Shown: piece after piece, positions 15,840 to 24,883 of the stretch | Layout of the letters: each line of letters starts with the position of its first letter | Position numbering within the stretch: position 1 is the stretch's first letter | From: Candidatus Eiseniibacteriota bacterium | GTDB lineage: Bacteria > Eisenbacteria > RBG-16-71-46 > JAFGJU01 | DNA length: 32,497 nt | NCBI GenBank assembly: GCA_020349905.1 | Contig: CP070702.1 | Location: forward strand, 2,147,956-2,180,452 | Direction of reading: 5' to 3' | Notes under the pieces: generated by a model | What the model saw: only the letters and a program-made list of their open reading frames with translations | What the model was told of the DNA's origin: nothing | The model's database searches: none | Position numbers and translations under genes: made by a program

Positions 15840-16826
15840 TCAAAACCCATCTCCCCGACCCAGAACCCTCGCCGCCTCTTTAGCGTGATAGCTTATGATG
15901 AAATCGGCGCCGGCCCTCTTGATTGAGGTCAGTATCTCCAGGACGATCCTCTCTCTATCAAGGCAGCCTGACCTCACCGCGCCCTCCACCATTGCGTACT
16001 CTCCGCTCACGTTGAATGCGGCCAGAGGATGTCCGAAGCGCTGCTTCACTCGGTGTATGACGTCAAGATAGGCGAGGGCCGGTTTCACCATTATTATGTC
16101 GGCCCCTTCATCTATGTCCAGAGAAGCCTCTCTGAGAGCTTCCTCGACGTTGGCCACGTCCATCTGGTATGAGCTCCTGTCGCCAAAAGAGGGGGCGCAC
16201 TCTGCTGCGTCTCTGAACGGTCCGTAGAATGCGCTGGCGTACTTCACCGCGTACGAGATAATGACCGCGTTCTGGAACCCCTCTCTGTCGAGTGCCTGCC
16301 TGATGGTCTTCACGCGACCGTCCATCATGTCCGAAGGGGCCAGCGCGTCGGCCCCTGAGCGCGCGTGGGACACCGCGATCTTTGCAAGCAACTCGATTGT
16401 TGCGTCGTTTTCGACTTCCTCCTTGCGAACTACCCCGCAGTGGCCATGGTCCGTGTACTCACAGAGACACACGTCGGTAATCACGAGGACTTCCGGAAGA
16501 GACTTCTTCAGTTGCTCGACGGCCCTCTGTACGATGCCTCCGGCCGCGTAGGCGCCGGATGCCGTCGAGTCCTTCTGCTCGGGGATTCCGAAGAGAATCA
16601 CGCCGCCCAACCCCAGGTCGTTTCCCTCCTTCACCTCGTCAACGAGCTTGTCGATCGAGAAGCGAAAGCAGCCGGGCATAGAAGGAATCTCTTCCTTCAA
16701 TCCCCTCCCCGGAATCACGAAAGCTGGAAGGACGAGATCCCCTGCGTTAAGCTCGGTCTCTCTGACGAGCCTCCGCAGCGGCGCGGACTGCCTCAACCTT
16801 CTAAGTCGTGTAGAAGGAAACTCCAT
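15840..16826 (-). CDS. hemB: 5-aminolevulinate dehydratase (porphobilinogen synthase)
   Basis: About 328 residues from ATG 16826, chosen because AGGAGG lies 5 nt upstream. An in-frame start at 16880 would add 18 residues overlapping ahbC. It condenses two 5-aminolevulinates to porphobilinogen. The zinc-type cysteine cluster is present (DVCLCEYTDHGHCGV), as are the two active-site lysines (SYAVKYASAFYGPFR and IMVKPALAYLD) and the SDMMDGRV segment. All essential residues are present, so it should be active and zinc-dependent. Confidence 0.96.
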   Translation of the reverse strand: MEFPSTRLRRLRQSAPLRRLVRETELNAGDLVLPAFVIPGRGLKEEIPSMPGCFRFSIDKLVDEVKEGNDLGLGGVILFGIPEQKDSTASGAYAAGGIVQRAVEQLKKSLPEVLVITDVCLCEYTDHGHCGVVRKEEVENDATIELLAKIAVSHARSGADALAPSDMMDGRVKTIRQALDREGFQNAVIISYAVKYASAFYGPFRDAAECAPSFGDRSSYQMDVANVEEALREASLDIDEGADIIMVKPALAYLDVIHRVKQRFGHPLAAFNVSGEYAMVEGAVRSGCLDRERIVLEILTSIKRAGADFIISYHAKEAARVLGRGDGF

Positions 16827-16857
16827 TACTTCCTCCTGTCCGATGCCCGAACACGGG

Positions 16858-18048
16858 TCAAGCGCTTCCGATTTCTTCATCGGTGAGGTAGCAGGCCGGG
16901 TCGGGCGCCCAGATGTCGCCGTAAACGGCCTCGGCCCTTACTCTGAAGTTGCCGTTACATATGTCCAGAAACTTGCAGCTGCCGCAGCGTCCTGTCAGGA
17001 GATGTTTCCTGTCTTTGAGGCCCGCCATCAGCGGATCACCTATGTCTGTCCAGATTTCTCCGAAGCGACGCTCCCGCACGTTTCCGAATGAATGGTGACG
17101 CCAGAATTGATCCGGATGCACCTCGCCGGTGGGACCGACGCAGGCGATGGCGATTCCGGAATTGTTGCCTCCGTTCCACCTGAGAAGCTCGAGAACCTTC
17201 TCCGCGCGCTCGGGGTTCTCTTCTCTCATCTTCAGATAGAGAAAGACACCGTCCGTATGATTGTCCACTGTAAGAAGCTCACACGAAACGCCGTCGCGGC
17301 AGAATTCCTTGGTCTTCTCGTAGATAAGCTCCGCCGCGGCCCTGGATTCGTCCAGCGAGACGTCCTCTCCAACCATGCTGGAGCCTCGACCCGCGTAGAC
17401 AAGATGATAGAAGCAGCAGCGCGGTATCTGCTCCGTCTTCAGAAGTTCAAAGATGCGTTCGAGATCGTGGTAGTTGTGCCTGTTTATCGTGAACCGCAGA
17501 CCCACCTTGACACCGGCTTCCCGGCAGTTGCGGATAGCGGTGAGCGCGTCCCGGAACGCGCCCTTTTTGCCCCTGAAGCAGTCGTTAGTCTCTTCCATCC
17601 CATCGAGGCTTACGCCCACGTATGAGAACCCGCTCGCCTTGATTCTCTTTGCGGTTTCCTCGGTTATGAGCACTCCGTTGGTGGAGATTACCGTTCTGAG
17701 CCCCTTTGACACGGCGTAGTCCCCCAGCTCATAGAGGTCCTTCCTGAGCAAAGGTTCACCTCCGGAGAAAAGCAGAACAGGAACGCCGAACTCGGCCAGG
17801 TCGTCTATCATTCGCCTGGCCTCTTCCGTAGACAGCTCGTCGACTCCCCGCCCTGGGCTGGCCTCTATGTAGCAGTGAATGCAGCTCAGGTTACATTGCC
17901 TCGTGGAGTTCCACACGACAATGGGCTTCTTGTCCGTGGAGAACTGCAGAAGGTGCGAAGGGAGTTTCGAACTGTCCCTTCCGTATCTGAGTTCGTCGCC
18001 GATCTCTTCTGTCCCGCATATGAGCTTGGTAAACCCGATCATCTTCAT
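16858..18048 (-). CDS. ahbC: AhbC-like radical SAM, 12,18-didecarboxysiroheme deacetylase
   Basis: 396 residues. Radical SAM motif C52-X3-C56-X2-C59 within VVWNSTRQCNLSCIHCYIE, then LLFSGGEPLLRKD. The C-terminal half carries NGGNNSG, HPDQFWRHHSFGNV and the cysteine set CGSCKFLDICNGN with a later CYLTDEEIG, all hallmarks of AhbC/NirJ-like proteins. AhbC removes two acetate chains to give iron-coproporphyrin III, the substrate of AhbD. NirJ (heme d1) is the near alternative, but the absence of other nir genes and presence of ahbA, ahbB and ahbD favour AhbC. Confidence 0.9.
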   Translation of the reverse strand: MKMIGFTKLICGTEEIGDELRYGRDSSKLPSHLLQFSTDKKPIVVWNSTRQCNLSCIHCYIEASPGRGVDELSTEEARRMIDDLAEFGVPVLLFSGGEPLLRKDLYELGDYAVSKGLRTVISTNGVLITEETAKRIKASGFSYVGVSLDGMEETNDCFRGKKGAFRDALTAIRNCREAGVKVGLRFTINRHNYHDLERIFELLKTEQIPRCCFYHLVYAGRGSSMVGEDVSLDESRAAAELIYEKTKEFCRDGVSCELLTVDNHTDGVFLYLKMREENPERAEKVLELLRWNGGNNSGIAIACVGPTGEVHPDQFWRHHSFGNVRERRFGEIWTDIGDPLMAGLKDRKHLLTGRCGSCKFLDICNGNFRVRAEAVYGDIWAPDPACYLTDEEIGSA

Positions 18049-18080
18049 CCACCTTCCTGTTCACTCACCCGTCTTCCGCC

Positions 18081-19598
18081 TCACTTCGAATAGTAGTCGA
18101 CCATGCACTCCACGAGCCCGTCGATCGTATAGTCTGAAGCCGTGGCTGCGATTCTGAGACCCAGTTCGTGCGCGGTGTTCGTGGTTATGGGGCCGATGCT
18201 GAACAGTTTCACGGCCTTCAGGAGCTTCTGGTTGTCCTTGCCAACCAGTGCCACGAAGTTAGAGCACGTGGAAGAACTCGTGAAGGTGACACAATCCAAG
18301 GTCCTCTTCGAAAGAAGCCGCATCAGGCTTGGTCGTACGCCGCGCGGTCGCACGGTCCTGTAAGCAACTACCTCCGTCACGTCGGCTCCCATCTCTCTCA
18401 GACGTCTCGGGAGCACGTCCCGGGTAGCGGCGGCCCTGGGCAGCAATATCCTCCTGTCTGTCACGTCCATCGACTCGAACAGTCGAACTACTTCCTCAGC
18501 CACGTACTTCTCGGGCATCGCGTCGACTCGAATTCCGGCCCCGGCCAGTCTTTCTGCCGTGGCCGGCCCTATCGTGCATATCCTTATACTTCTCAGCCGC
18601 GAAGGCGCGACCCCAAGTTTTTCCATACGGTCGAGTAGACTGTCGACGCCGTTTGCACTTGTCAGAATGAGCCAGTCGTACTCCTCTATCCGGGCCAGCT
18701 CGGCGTCAAGCTCCGCCCAGCTGTGAGGAGGCTCTATCGAGATCGTGGGTATCTCGATGACTTCAGCCCCCCTCTCTCCCAACAATATGGAGAGGCGCCC
18801 CGCCTGTGCCCTGGTCCTGGTCACCAAGATTCTCCTCCCGAAAAGGGGAAGTATTTCGTACCAGCGCATCTCGCTCCTCAAAGAGACCACGTCGCCGACA
18901 ACCAGAACCGCCGGCGGCTTCACGCCACCGGCCTGGGCCCTGGCAGGCAACGTGGAGAGCGTGCCAGAAACCACTCTCTGCGCGGACGTGGTTCCGTTCT
19001 CTATCACGGCGGCCGGACAACTGCGCTTCATGCCGGCACCCACCAGCCGGGTGCAGATCGTCTTCAGATTCTTGACCCCCATGAGAAACACCAGGGTCCC
19101 GCCGCTCGAAGCCAGGGCGTCCCAGTCCAGGTCGCTGCGCTCCTTCGTTGGGTCTTCGTGGCCGGTCACAAATGTCACGGACGAGGCCTTTCCTCTGTGG
19201 GTCACCGGGATGCCGGCGTAGGCAGGCACTGCAACCGCCGAGGTTATTCCCGGCACTATCTCGAAATCCACGTTCTTCGTTCTGAGGTAGAGGACCTCTT
19301 CCCCGCCCCTTCCAAACACGAACGGATCCCCGCCCTTGAGGCGCACCACGGTCTTGCCGTCCAGGGCTTTCCTGGCCAAAAGCCTGTTTATCTCCGCCTG
19401 CGGCATGGAATGGCGTCCGGCCTGCTTGCCGACGTAAATCTTCTCACCCGTGGAGAACTCCAGCAGCCTCTCGTTTGCCAGCTGGTCGTATACGACTACG
19501 TCCGCCTTCCGCAGCAACTCGCGGCCTTTCACCGTAATGAGGCCGGGGTCACCGGGTCCTGCACCGACGAGATAGACCTTTCCGCGCTCCTTCACCAC
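18081..19598 (-). CDS. cobA-hemD: uroporphyrinogen III methyltransferase/synthase fusion (CobA-HemD)
   Basis: 505 residues in two domains. Residues about 5-245 are the SAM-dependent uroporphyrinogen III C-methyltransferase (YLVGAGPGDPGLIT, VVRLKGGDPFVFGRGGEE, PAYAGIPVTHRG), making precorrin-2. Residues about 252-505 are uroporphyrinogen III synthase HemD (RILVTRTRAQAG, LILTSANGVDS, FTSSSTCSNF). One polypeptide therefore cyclises hydroxymethylbilane and methylates the product, committing it to siroheme. Such fusions occur in Firmicutes, delta-type bacteria and relatives. The GTG start overlaps the hemC stop, with AAAGGA about 9 nt upstream, so translation is coupled. Confidence 0.95.
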   Translation of the reverse strand: MVKERGKVYLVGAGPGDPGLITVKGRELLRKADVVVYDQLANERLLEFSTGEKIYVGKQAGRHSMPQAEINRLLARKALDGKTVVRLKGGDPFVFGRGGEEVLYLRTKNVDFEIVPGITSAVAVPAYAGIPVTHRGKASSVTFVTGHEDPTKERSDLDWDALASSGGTLVFLMGVKNLKTICTRLVGAGMKRSCPAAVIENGTTSAQRVVSGTLSTLPARAQAGGVKPPAVLVVGDVVSLRSEMRWYEILPLFGRRILVTRTRAQAGRLSILLGERGAEVIEIPTISIEPPHSWAELDAELARIEEYDWLILTSANGVDSLLDRMEKLGVAPSRLRSIRICTIGPATAERLAGAGIRVDAMPEKYVAEEVVRLFESMDVTDRRILLPRAAATRDVLPRRLREMGADVTEVVAYRTVRPRGVRPSLMRLLSKRTLDCVTFTSSSTCSNFVALVGKDNQKLLKAVKLFSIGPITTNTAHELGLRIAATASDYTIDGLVECMVDYYSK

Positions 19599-20521
19599 GA
19601 CAACAGTTCCTTTGCACCTTTGGCCAAAAGCTCTTGCCCAAGAGCCACCCCGATGTTCTCAGCGTCCTCCACGCACTTCACCTGGCCGCGCATCTCTCCG
19701 GCGATGCGCCTCGAGCCGTCCGGGGCAGAGATGTCGCCCCGAATCTCGAATTCCTCGCCTTTCCGAGTTGCCAGACTCCCCACCGGTACCCTGCACCCTC
19801 CGCCGAGCGCCGCCAGAAAAGAGCGTTCCGCCACGACTTCGTTTCGAGAGTACGGGTGGTCCAGAAAGCCCACCAGTTCAAGCACGGCCTCGGAGTCGGA
19901 ACGAGCCTCTATTGCTATCGCTCCCTGTCCGGGGGCCGGAAGGCACTCGGCTGCAGGAAACACCTCGGCTATTGAGCTGGCTTTTCCCATGCGAAGCATG
20001 GCTGCCTGGGACACCACGACCGCCTCGTACTGCCCATCATGGACTTTCCTGAGCCTGGTGTCCAGGTTTCCGCGGATTTCGTTCACCTCGACGTCGGGCC
20101 TCTTTCGCAGGACGAAAGCGCGCCTTCTCAGACTCCCAGTTCCCACTCTCGCGCCGGAGTCGAGCCCGGAGAGCAGCTTGTTTTCCCTCGAGACCAGAGA
20201 GTCCAGGGGAGACTCGCGAGGAAGCACGGCCGCCAGAGTCAGTCTGTCAGGTAGCTCGGTGGGCATGTCCTTCAGGCTGTGGACGGCGATGTCAATTCTG
20301 CCAGCGAGCAATTCTTCCTCCAGCTCCTTCACGAAAATCCCCTTCTCGGCAAAGGAAGCGAACGGAGACGCCTTGTCTCTGTCGCCGCCCGTTTTCACTG
20401 TGCTCACTTCCACTTCTAGACGAGGCAGGCGTTGCTGGAGCGCGGCCACCACCAACCGGGTCTGTACCTGGGCCAGCCTGGACCCTCTTGTTCCTACGAC
20501 GATCTTCTCGATACTGCTCAT
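19592..20521 (-). CDS. hemC: hydroxymethylbilane synthase (porphobilinogen deaminase)
   Basis: 309 residues, full length. The dipyrromethane cofactor cysteine is C243 (LGGGCRVPVG) and the catalytic aspartate is D85 (HSLKDMP). TRGSRLAQVQT, GTGSLRRRA and RGNLDTRLRK line the active site. It polymerises four porphobilinogens to hydroxymethylbilane. Its end overlaps the cobA-hemD start. The ribosome site is weak. Confidence 0.96.
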   Translation of the reverse strand: MSSIEKIVVGTRGSRLAQVQTRLVVAALQQRLPRLEVEVSTVKTGGDRDKASPFASFAEKGIFVKELEEELLAGRIDIAVHSLKDMPTELPDRLTLAAVLPRESPLDSLVSRENKLLSGLDSGARVGTGSLRRRAFVLRKRPDVEVNEIRGNLDTRLRKVHDGQYEAVVVSQAAMLRMGKASSIAEVFPAAECLPAPGQGAIAIEARSDSEAVLELVGFLDHPYSRNEVVAERSFLAALGGGCRVPVGSLATRKGEEFEIRGDISAPDGSRRIAGEMRGQVKCVEDAENIGVALGQELLAKGAKELLSW

Positions 20522-20584
20522 ATCTGACTAGAATCCTGGATTGCGGACGCCGTGCCGCCCGCTCACGCCGATGGCGCCGGAGCC

Positions 20585-21871
20585 CTAGCCTGGAGAATCT
20601 CCCTGTTTCTTGTCCAGGTCGAACAGGATCCTGAGTGAGCTCATAAGCTCGAGGCCCTTCTTCTCCGAGGCGGACTTGCGCAGGTTCACCGTCGGAGGAC
20701 GAAGGACTTTGTTGAGCAACGACTCGCTGAACTTCTCGATTTCTCTCTTCTGGTCGTCATCGAGCGTCTTGACCTTAGAGAATAGCCTCTCTACCTCGGA
20801 GTCCCTGATGCTTTCTAGCTTCTTTCGGAAGGAAACAATCGTGGGGGTGGCTTCCAAGCCGTTAAGCCAGGATGAAAACGAAGCCACTCCGGACAACACA
20901 ATCTTCTCTGCCGCCTCGACCTCTTCAGTTCTCTGCTGCATGTTCTGCTCCACTACTCGCTTGAGGTCATCTATATTGTAAAGGAACACGTTTTCCAGTT
21001 TGTCCGCATCGGGCGGTATGTCGCGCGGAACCGCGATGTCCACCAGAAACAACGGTTTGTTCTTTCTCTTGTGAACGAGCTCCGACAGCTGCTCGCTGCT
21101 CATCACGTAATGTGGTGCCGCCGTTGAGCTTATCACTATGTCCACGTCGGTCAGCGCGTCCATCATGGCGGCGAAGGGGACGACCTGCCCTCCGAGCCGC
21201 TTGCTCAGTTCGACCGCCCTCTCCTGGGTTCTGTTTGTCACCAGGACAACCTTCACGCCTCGCTTCACGAGACTCCGGAGCACCAACTCAGCCGTCTCCC
21301 CTGCGCCGATGATCATGGTGGAACGCTGGTCGAGGCCTCCGAATATCTTGACCGCCAGTTCCACTGCCGCGTAGCCGATGGAGACGGGCAACGCTCCCAG
21401 GTTAGTCTCTGTCCTCACCCGCTTGCCCACCTGGATCGCCTGCCTGAAGAGCTTGTTCAGCAGCAAATCGGTCTTCTCCAGTTCCAGTGCCAGCAGGTAG
21501 GCATCCTTGACCTGCCCCAGAATCTGCGTCTCGCCTACGACCATGGCGTCCAGACTGGCCGCCACCCTGAATGCGTGTTGTACGGCGCGGGAGCCTTCGT
21601 AGAAATACAGATGGGAATTCAGGGAGCCTCTCTCAAGGCTGTGGAACGATTCTAGGAACTTCACCAGTCTCTCTTCAGCCTGCTCGAGGGTCGGAACCAC
21701 GGCGTAAATCTCAGACCTGTTGCACGTCTGGAGAATGACCGACTCTTTGAAGAACCCGTCGGTCGTCAGCGTCTCGAGCGCACTCTTCTGCCGGGAGACG
21801 GTGAAGTTTATCTTCTCCCGCACCTCTATGGGAGCAGTGACGTGGTTAAGACCCAGGACTACTATCTGCAC
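20585..21871 (-). CDS. hemA: glutamyl-tRNA reductase
   Basis: 428 residues. The nucleophile C50 is in LQTCNRSEIY, the NADPH-binding region is MIIGAGETAELVLRSL, and the C-terminal helical dimerisation domain is present. It reduces glutamyl-tRNA to glutamate-1-semialdehyde, the first committed and usually regulated step of the C5 pathway. Starts at a GTG inside the end of the Met8-like gene (10-nt overlap) with GGAAGAA upstream. The CcsA/HemX-like protein two genes upstream belongs to the family in which HemX modulates HemA levels, so a regulatory link is possible. Confidence 0.96.
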   Translation of the reverse strand: MQIVVLGLNHVTAPIEVREKINFTVSRQKSALETLTTDGFFKESVILQTCNRSEIYAVVPTLEQAEERLVKFLESFHSLERGSLNSHLYFYEGSRAVQHAFRVAASLDAMVVGETQILGQVKDAYLLALELEKTDLLLNKLFRQAIQVGKRVRTETNLGALPVSIGYAAVELAVKIFGGLDQRSTMIIGAGETAELVLRSLVKRGVKVVLVTNRTQERAVELSKRLGGQVVPFAAMMDALTDVDIVISSTAAPHYVMSSEQLSELVHKRKNKPLFLVDIAVPRDIPPDADKLENVFLYNIDDLKRVVEQNMQQRTEEVEAAEKIVLSGVASFSSWLNGLEATPTIVSFRKKLESIRDSEVERLFSKVKTLDDDQKREIEKFSESLLNKVLRPPTVNLRKSASEKKGLELMSSLRILFDLDKKQGDSPG

Positions 21872-22500
21872 TTCTTCCGCCCCCCTTGCGCCTTCCGGGC
21901 CCTGCTCCGCGCCAGGACACGCTCCGCAGCTCTGGTAAGCTTCTTCTTCCTCTTCGCCTGGGCCTCCGGAATCTTCTCTCTCAGGCGCTGCCTCATCTCC
22001 CCAAGAGTGGACACCAGAGCCCCCATTTCTTGGCTCAGCTCCCCTTCAAGGAGCTTTCGTATCGCCTTAGAGAGAGCCGGGCTCTTGCCAGAAGTCGAAA
22101 TCGCAACAGAAAGCGCCCCGCGCTTGACGATGGAGGGAACGATGAAGCTACAGAACTCGGGGGTGTCCACGACGTTCACCAGTCCCGACGCGCAGGAAGC
22201 CTCCTCAGCCACAGCACTGTTGACCTTTCTGGAATCCGTTGCAGCGAACACCAGCAGGCTGCCTCGGCAATCACCTTTTCTAAACCCTCTCCTCAGGTGC
22301 TCCACCAGCCCCCTCTTCTTGAGATTGCTCAGGCCCCGGGACAGTCTGGGGCTGACGACCACGACGCGGGCGCCATGCTCCAGCAAGGTCCTCACCTTTC
22401 GCTCGGCAACGGTCCCTCCACCTACCACGACGCACTTCTTGCCGCTCAGTTCCACGAAGATAGGGTAGTAAGTTTTCTCGGCGCTTCTCTTGTCTTTCAT
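21862..22500 (-). CDS. precorrin-2 dehydrogenase / sirohydrochlorin ferrochelatase (Met8/CysG-N type)
   Basis: 212 residues. The NAD-binding loop is CVVVGGGTVAERKVRTLLE; VFAATDSRKVNSAV and VNVVDTPEFCSFIVPSIV follow, then STSGKSPALSKAIR. This is the Met8/CysG N-terminal fold that oxidises precorrin-2 to sirohydrochlorin and, in some members, inserts iron. No separate CbiK/SirB chelatase is visible in the window, so this protein may also perform chelation. The tail (residues about 180-212) is strongly basic (RKKKLTRAAERV, GGRKKCR) and unusual. It starts just after the HemX-like gene with a poor ribosome site, implying coupling. Confidence 0.9.
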   Translation of the reverse strand: MKDKRSAEKTYYPIFVELSGKKCVVVGGGTVAERKVRTLLEHGARVVVVSPRLSRGLSNLKKRGLVEHLRRGFRKGDCRGSLLVFAATDSRKVNSAVAEEASCASGLVNVVDTPEFCSFIVPSIVKRGALSVAISTSGKSPALSKAIRKLLEGELSQEMGALVSTLGEMRQRLREKIPEAQAKRKKKLTRAAERVLARSRARKAQGGRKKCR

Positions 22501-22501
22501 A

Positions 22502-23326
22502 TCAGAAAGCGTGAATCCTTGTCAGGAAGACCCCCACAACCAGAAACGTCACAAAGACGAGACAGAAACCCAGGATTCCAAGTATGGCCGTTCTCCTTCC
22601 TTGCCAGCCGCCGACAAACCTGGCGTGTAGGTAGGCGGCGTAGAAGAGCCACATCGCGAGCGTGGCCGTCTCCTTGGGATCCCAGCTCCAGAAAGAACCC
22701 CAGGCGGTCGAGGCCCAAACGCTTCCAGTGATAATTGCCAGCGTGAGGGCGGGAAAGCCGAGGGAGACGCTCCTGTAACCCATCGCATCCAGAAGCTGCA
22801 GAGAGGGAAGGCGGGAGAAGACGAATCCAACCCTCTTGCTCCTTATTAACTCCGCCTGGACGAGGTACATGGTCCCCGTGACGAAGGCCAGCGAGAAGGA
22901 AGCGTAGGAGAGGAGGGCCAACGACACGTGAACTTCGAACCATCCGCTTTGCAGGATGGGCTCGAGCTCCGTTGGCACGGAAGGCCTGGCAATCGCCAGA
23001 AGCTGAAAGAGGGCCACCAGGGGAATGACGAAAGCCCCGAGAGCCCTCTCTTTGAACGCTCTTTCTATCAGGAACACGTAGAGGGCCACGACGAGCCAGA
23101 CGAAAGTGCAGAGAGATTCAAAGAGGTCAGCAAACGGAAAGTGTCCCGATTCGACGGTTCTGAACGCAAGAAAGAGAGTGTGGAAGACGAGGCCGCCGAA
23201 CAAGACGCGCGGTGCGAAGGCGCTCACCCGCTTGGTCTCTCTGGCCAGAAACGCCACGTACAGGGAACCGCTCAAAACGTAGAGGCCGCCCGAAGCCCAG
23301 AGGAAGATCGTGGAGAGTCCGCTCAT
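22502..23326 (-). CDS. CcsA/HemX-like cytochrome c assembly membrane protein
   Basis: 274 residues with about eight membrane segments and the WWD signature (WASTAWGSFWSWDPKE) followed by MWLFYAAYLHAR. It is a paralog of the ccsA product at 5274-6074. Position at the head of the heme operon next to hemA matches HemX, a family member implicated in controlling HemA abundance. It could equally be a heme-handling CcsA homolog. Start ATG 23326 has GGAGGG about 9 nt upstream. It is the first gene of the heme operon; I found no convincing promoter in the 136 nt upstream. Confidence 0.85.
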   Translation of the reverse strand: MSGLSTIFLWASGGLYVLSGSLYVAFLARETKRVSAFAPRVLFGGLVFHTLFLAFRTVESGHFPFADLFESLCTFVWLVVALYVFLIERAFKERALGAFVIPLVALFQLLAIARPSVPTELEPILQSGWFEVHVSLALLSYASFSLAFVTGTMYLVQAELIRSKRVGFVFSRLPSLQLLDAMGYRSVSLGFPALTLAIITGSVWASTAWGSFWSWDPKETATLAMWLFYAAYLHARFVGGWQGRRTAILGILGFCLVFVTFLVVGVFLTRIHAF

Positions 23327-23462
23327 CTACTCAAAACCCTCCGTCTTCCCACGTCCCGATCCAACGTCGAGTGCCGGCGGTCAAGTAGTATCCGGCCCCG
23401 CGTCACAAGGGCACAGGAACCTCGGGCCTCAGACAGACACCTCAGCGTGAAAGTCAAATCTG

Positions 23463-24839
23463 TCAAGAAAGCTCTTCCTCCGCGTTGCGGTTACCGCGCC
23501 AGATTCTTCTCCAAGCTGTGCGCGCCAGCTCCCGTAGCAATCTGGCTTGAAGGGTCGGCCCCAGAGACTTCTTGAATATCTCTACGTAGGGAGCATCTCC
23601 CGTGAAGATGTTCCAGAGAACCCTGTTGAGACCCCTGCTCTTCGGCTGCAGCTCCTGCTCCTTTCTGGCCACGAAAAGATGCGAGGAGGCAAGAAGGTGG
23701 TATTTCGAGATTACGTCGTTCAGAGCGAAAAGTACTTTTCCGAAGGCGTTATCCACATAGTATCTGGAGCGACATTCGCGAACGGCGTGCGAGCGAAAAT
23801 CGTTCCGGGTAACACCCTTTTCAGCGACAGTAAGCGCTGCGGCACGGGCCGTGAATAAAGACGACTCGATACCGTTCTTCACGTATCTTGATATGTTAGC
23901 ATCGCCGACAATCACGATTCTATCATGAAACGGCCGCCTTGCGGCCGAAACCGGAAGCCTGGGAAAGCACATGCAATACTCGCTCGGCGGCTCCCATCCG
24001 TCCGGAAAGTGGGCCTTCACCCTCGGATGCATGAGAAAGGCCTCGAGTGTGCTGCGTGATACCCCCTTTCCGACAAGCGAGACTGTCACGTGCTTGCGCT
24101 TGGGAGTTATGGCCCCGAAGCGCACCCCCGGAATTCCTAGAGCAAAGACTTTGATCTCGTCGCGACACCCGCGCGAGACGAAATCTTCGGGAAGTGGAAT
24201 CTCCGCAAGGCAGGCCTTCTCGGTTCGAGGTCTCCTGTAGCCAAAGTCCAACTTCTCGAAGACGCCGCATAGCTCGCTGTTCACTCCGAAAGCACCCACC
24301 ACGAGGTCCGCTTCGTAGCTACCGTCTTCCAGTTCAACGGTGACCGGCCCTCCCGGTTGGCCGCGAGACAATCGCACGTTACGTATCTGGGTGTTCACGC
24401 ACCTGACCCCTTGTTCTATCGCCGTCCTCAGCAGGAAGAAATCGAAGCTCCTCTCCTTATCGAACTCCAGGCCCGGGGGCCCGATGCCCCGGTAGACCGT
24501 GTAGATAAGCACGCCGGGGTCCTTCGCCATCCTGAGTCCGCCCGCTTTCGTTTCCAGGCAATGACCCGTTATTTCTCTCTGGATGACTTTCTCGGGAATG
24601 GCGATGCCAAGAGCAGATAGACTGTTTATGAAGACGCTCGAAATCACACCCGCGCACATGTTGCAGCCGTAGGCGCCGAAGGCTCGGAAGTCCCGGCGTT
24701 CGAAGATGACAATGTCGAACTCCTTCCCTGCTTCACGTGCCATCTTCTGAAGCATGAAGGCGCAGAGGGTTCCGGCCGGGCCACCACCCAGGATGGCGAT
24801 GCGAGCGCCTTGGTCAAGTCCAGGAAAATCAGGGCTCAT
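23463..24839 (-). CDS. FAD-dependent oxidoreductase, geranylgeranyl-reductase-like, substrate unknown
   Basis: 458 residues. The N-terminal FAD Rossmann motif is ILGGGPAG (residues 16-23), and a second FAD motif is VIVGDANISRYVKNGIESS (from about residue 309). A cysteine pair CNMC lies at 59-62. These features place it with the PHBH-fold flavoproteins related to geranylgeranyl reductases, but I cannot name a substrate. The C-terminal part (about 370-458) is basic and could contact the membrane. It lies 136 nt upstream of the heme operon on the same strand, so possible roles include tetrapyrrole, isoprenoid or quinone chemistry. ATG 24839 has GGGAG 7 nt upstream. Confidence 0.8.
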   Translation of the reverse strand: MSPDFPGLDQGARIAILGGGPAGTLCAFMLQKMAREAGKEFDIVIFERRDFRAFGAYGCNMCAGVISSVFINSLSALGIAIPEKVIQREITGHCLETKAGGLRMAKDPGVLIYTVYRGIGPPGLEFDKERSFDFFLLRTAIEQGVRCVNTQIRNVRLSRGQPGGPVTVELEDGSYEADLVVGAFGVNSELCGVFEKLDFGYRRPRTEKACLAEIPLPEDFVSRGCRDEIKVFALGIPGVRFGAITPKRKHVTVSLVGKGVSRSTLEAFLMHPRVKAHFPDGWEPPSEYCMCFPRLPVSAARRPFHDRIVIVGDANISRYVKNGIESSLFTARAAALTVAEKGVTRNDFRSHAVRECRSRYYVDNAFGKVLFALNDVISKYHLLASSHLFVARKEQELQPKSRGLNRVLWNIFTGDAPYVEIFKKSLGPTLQARLLRELARTAWRRIWRGNRNAEEELS

Positions 24840-24883
24840 GCGCAGACTCCCGGAACGGGTCGTTTCGCCCCTAAAAAGGAAAA

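Noticed and set aside
18723-20531. 602-residue plus-strand open frame
   Set aside because: Lies antisense across cobA-hemD and hemC, both full-length with catalytic motifs. The translation is Ser/Arg/Pro-rich, typical of antisense of GC-rich coding DNA.
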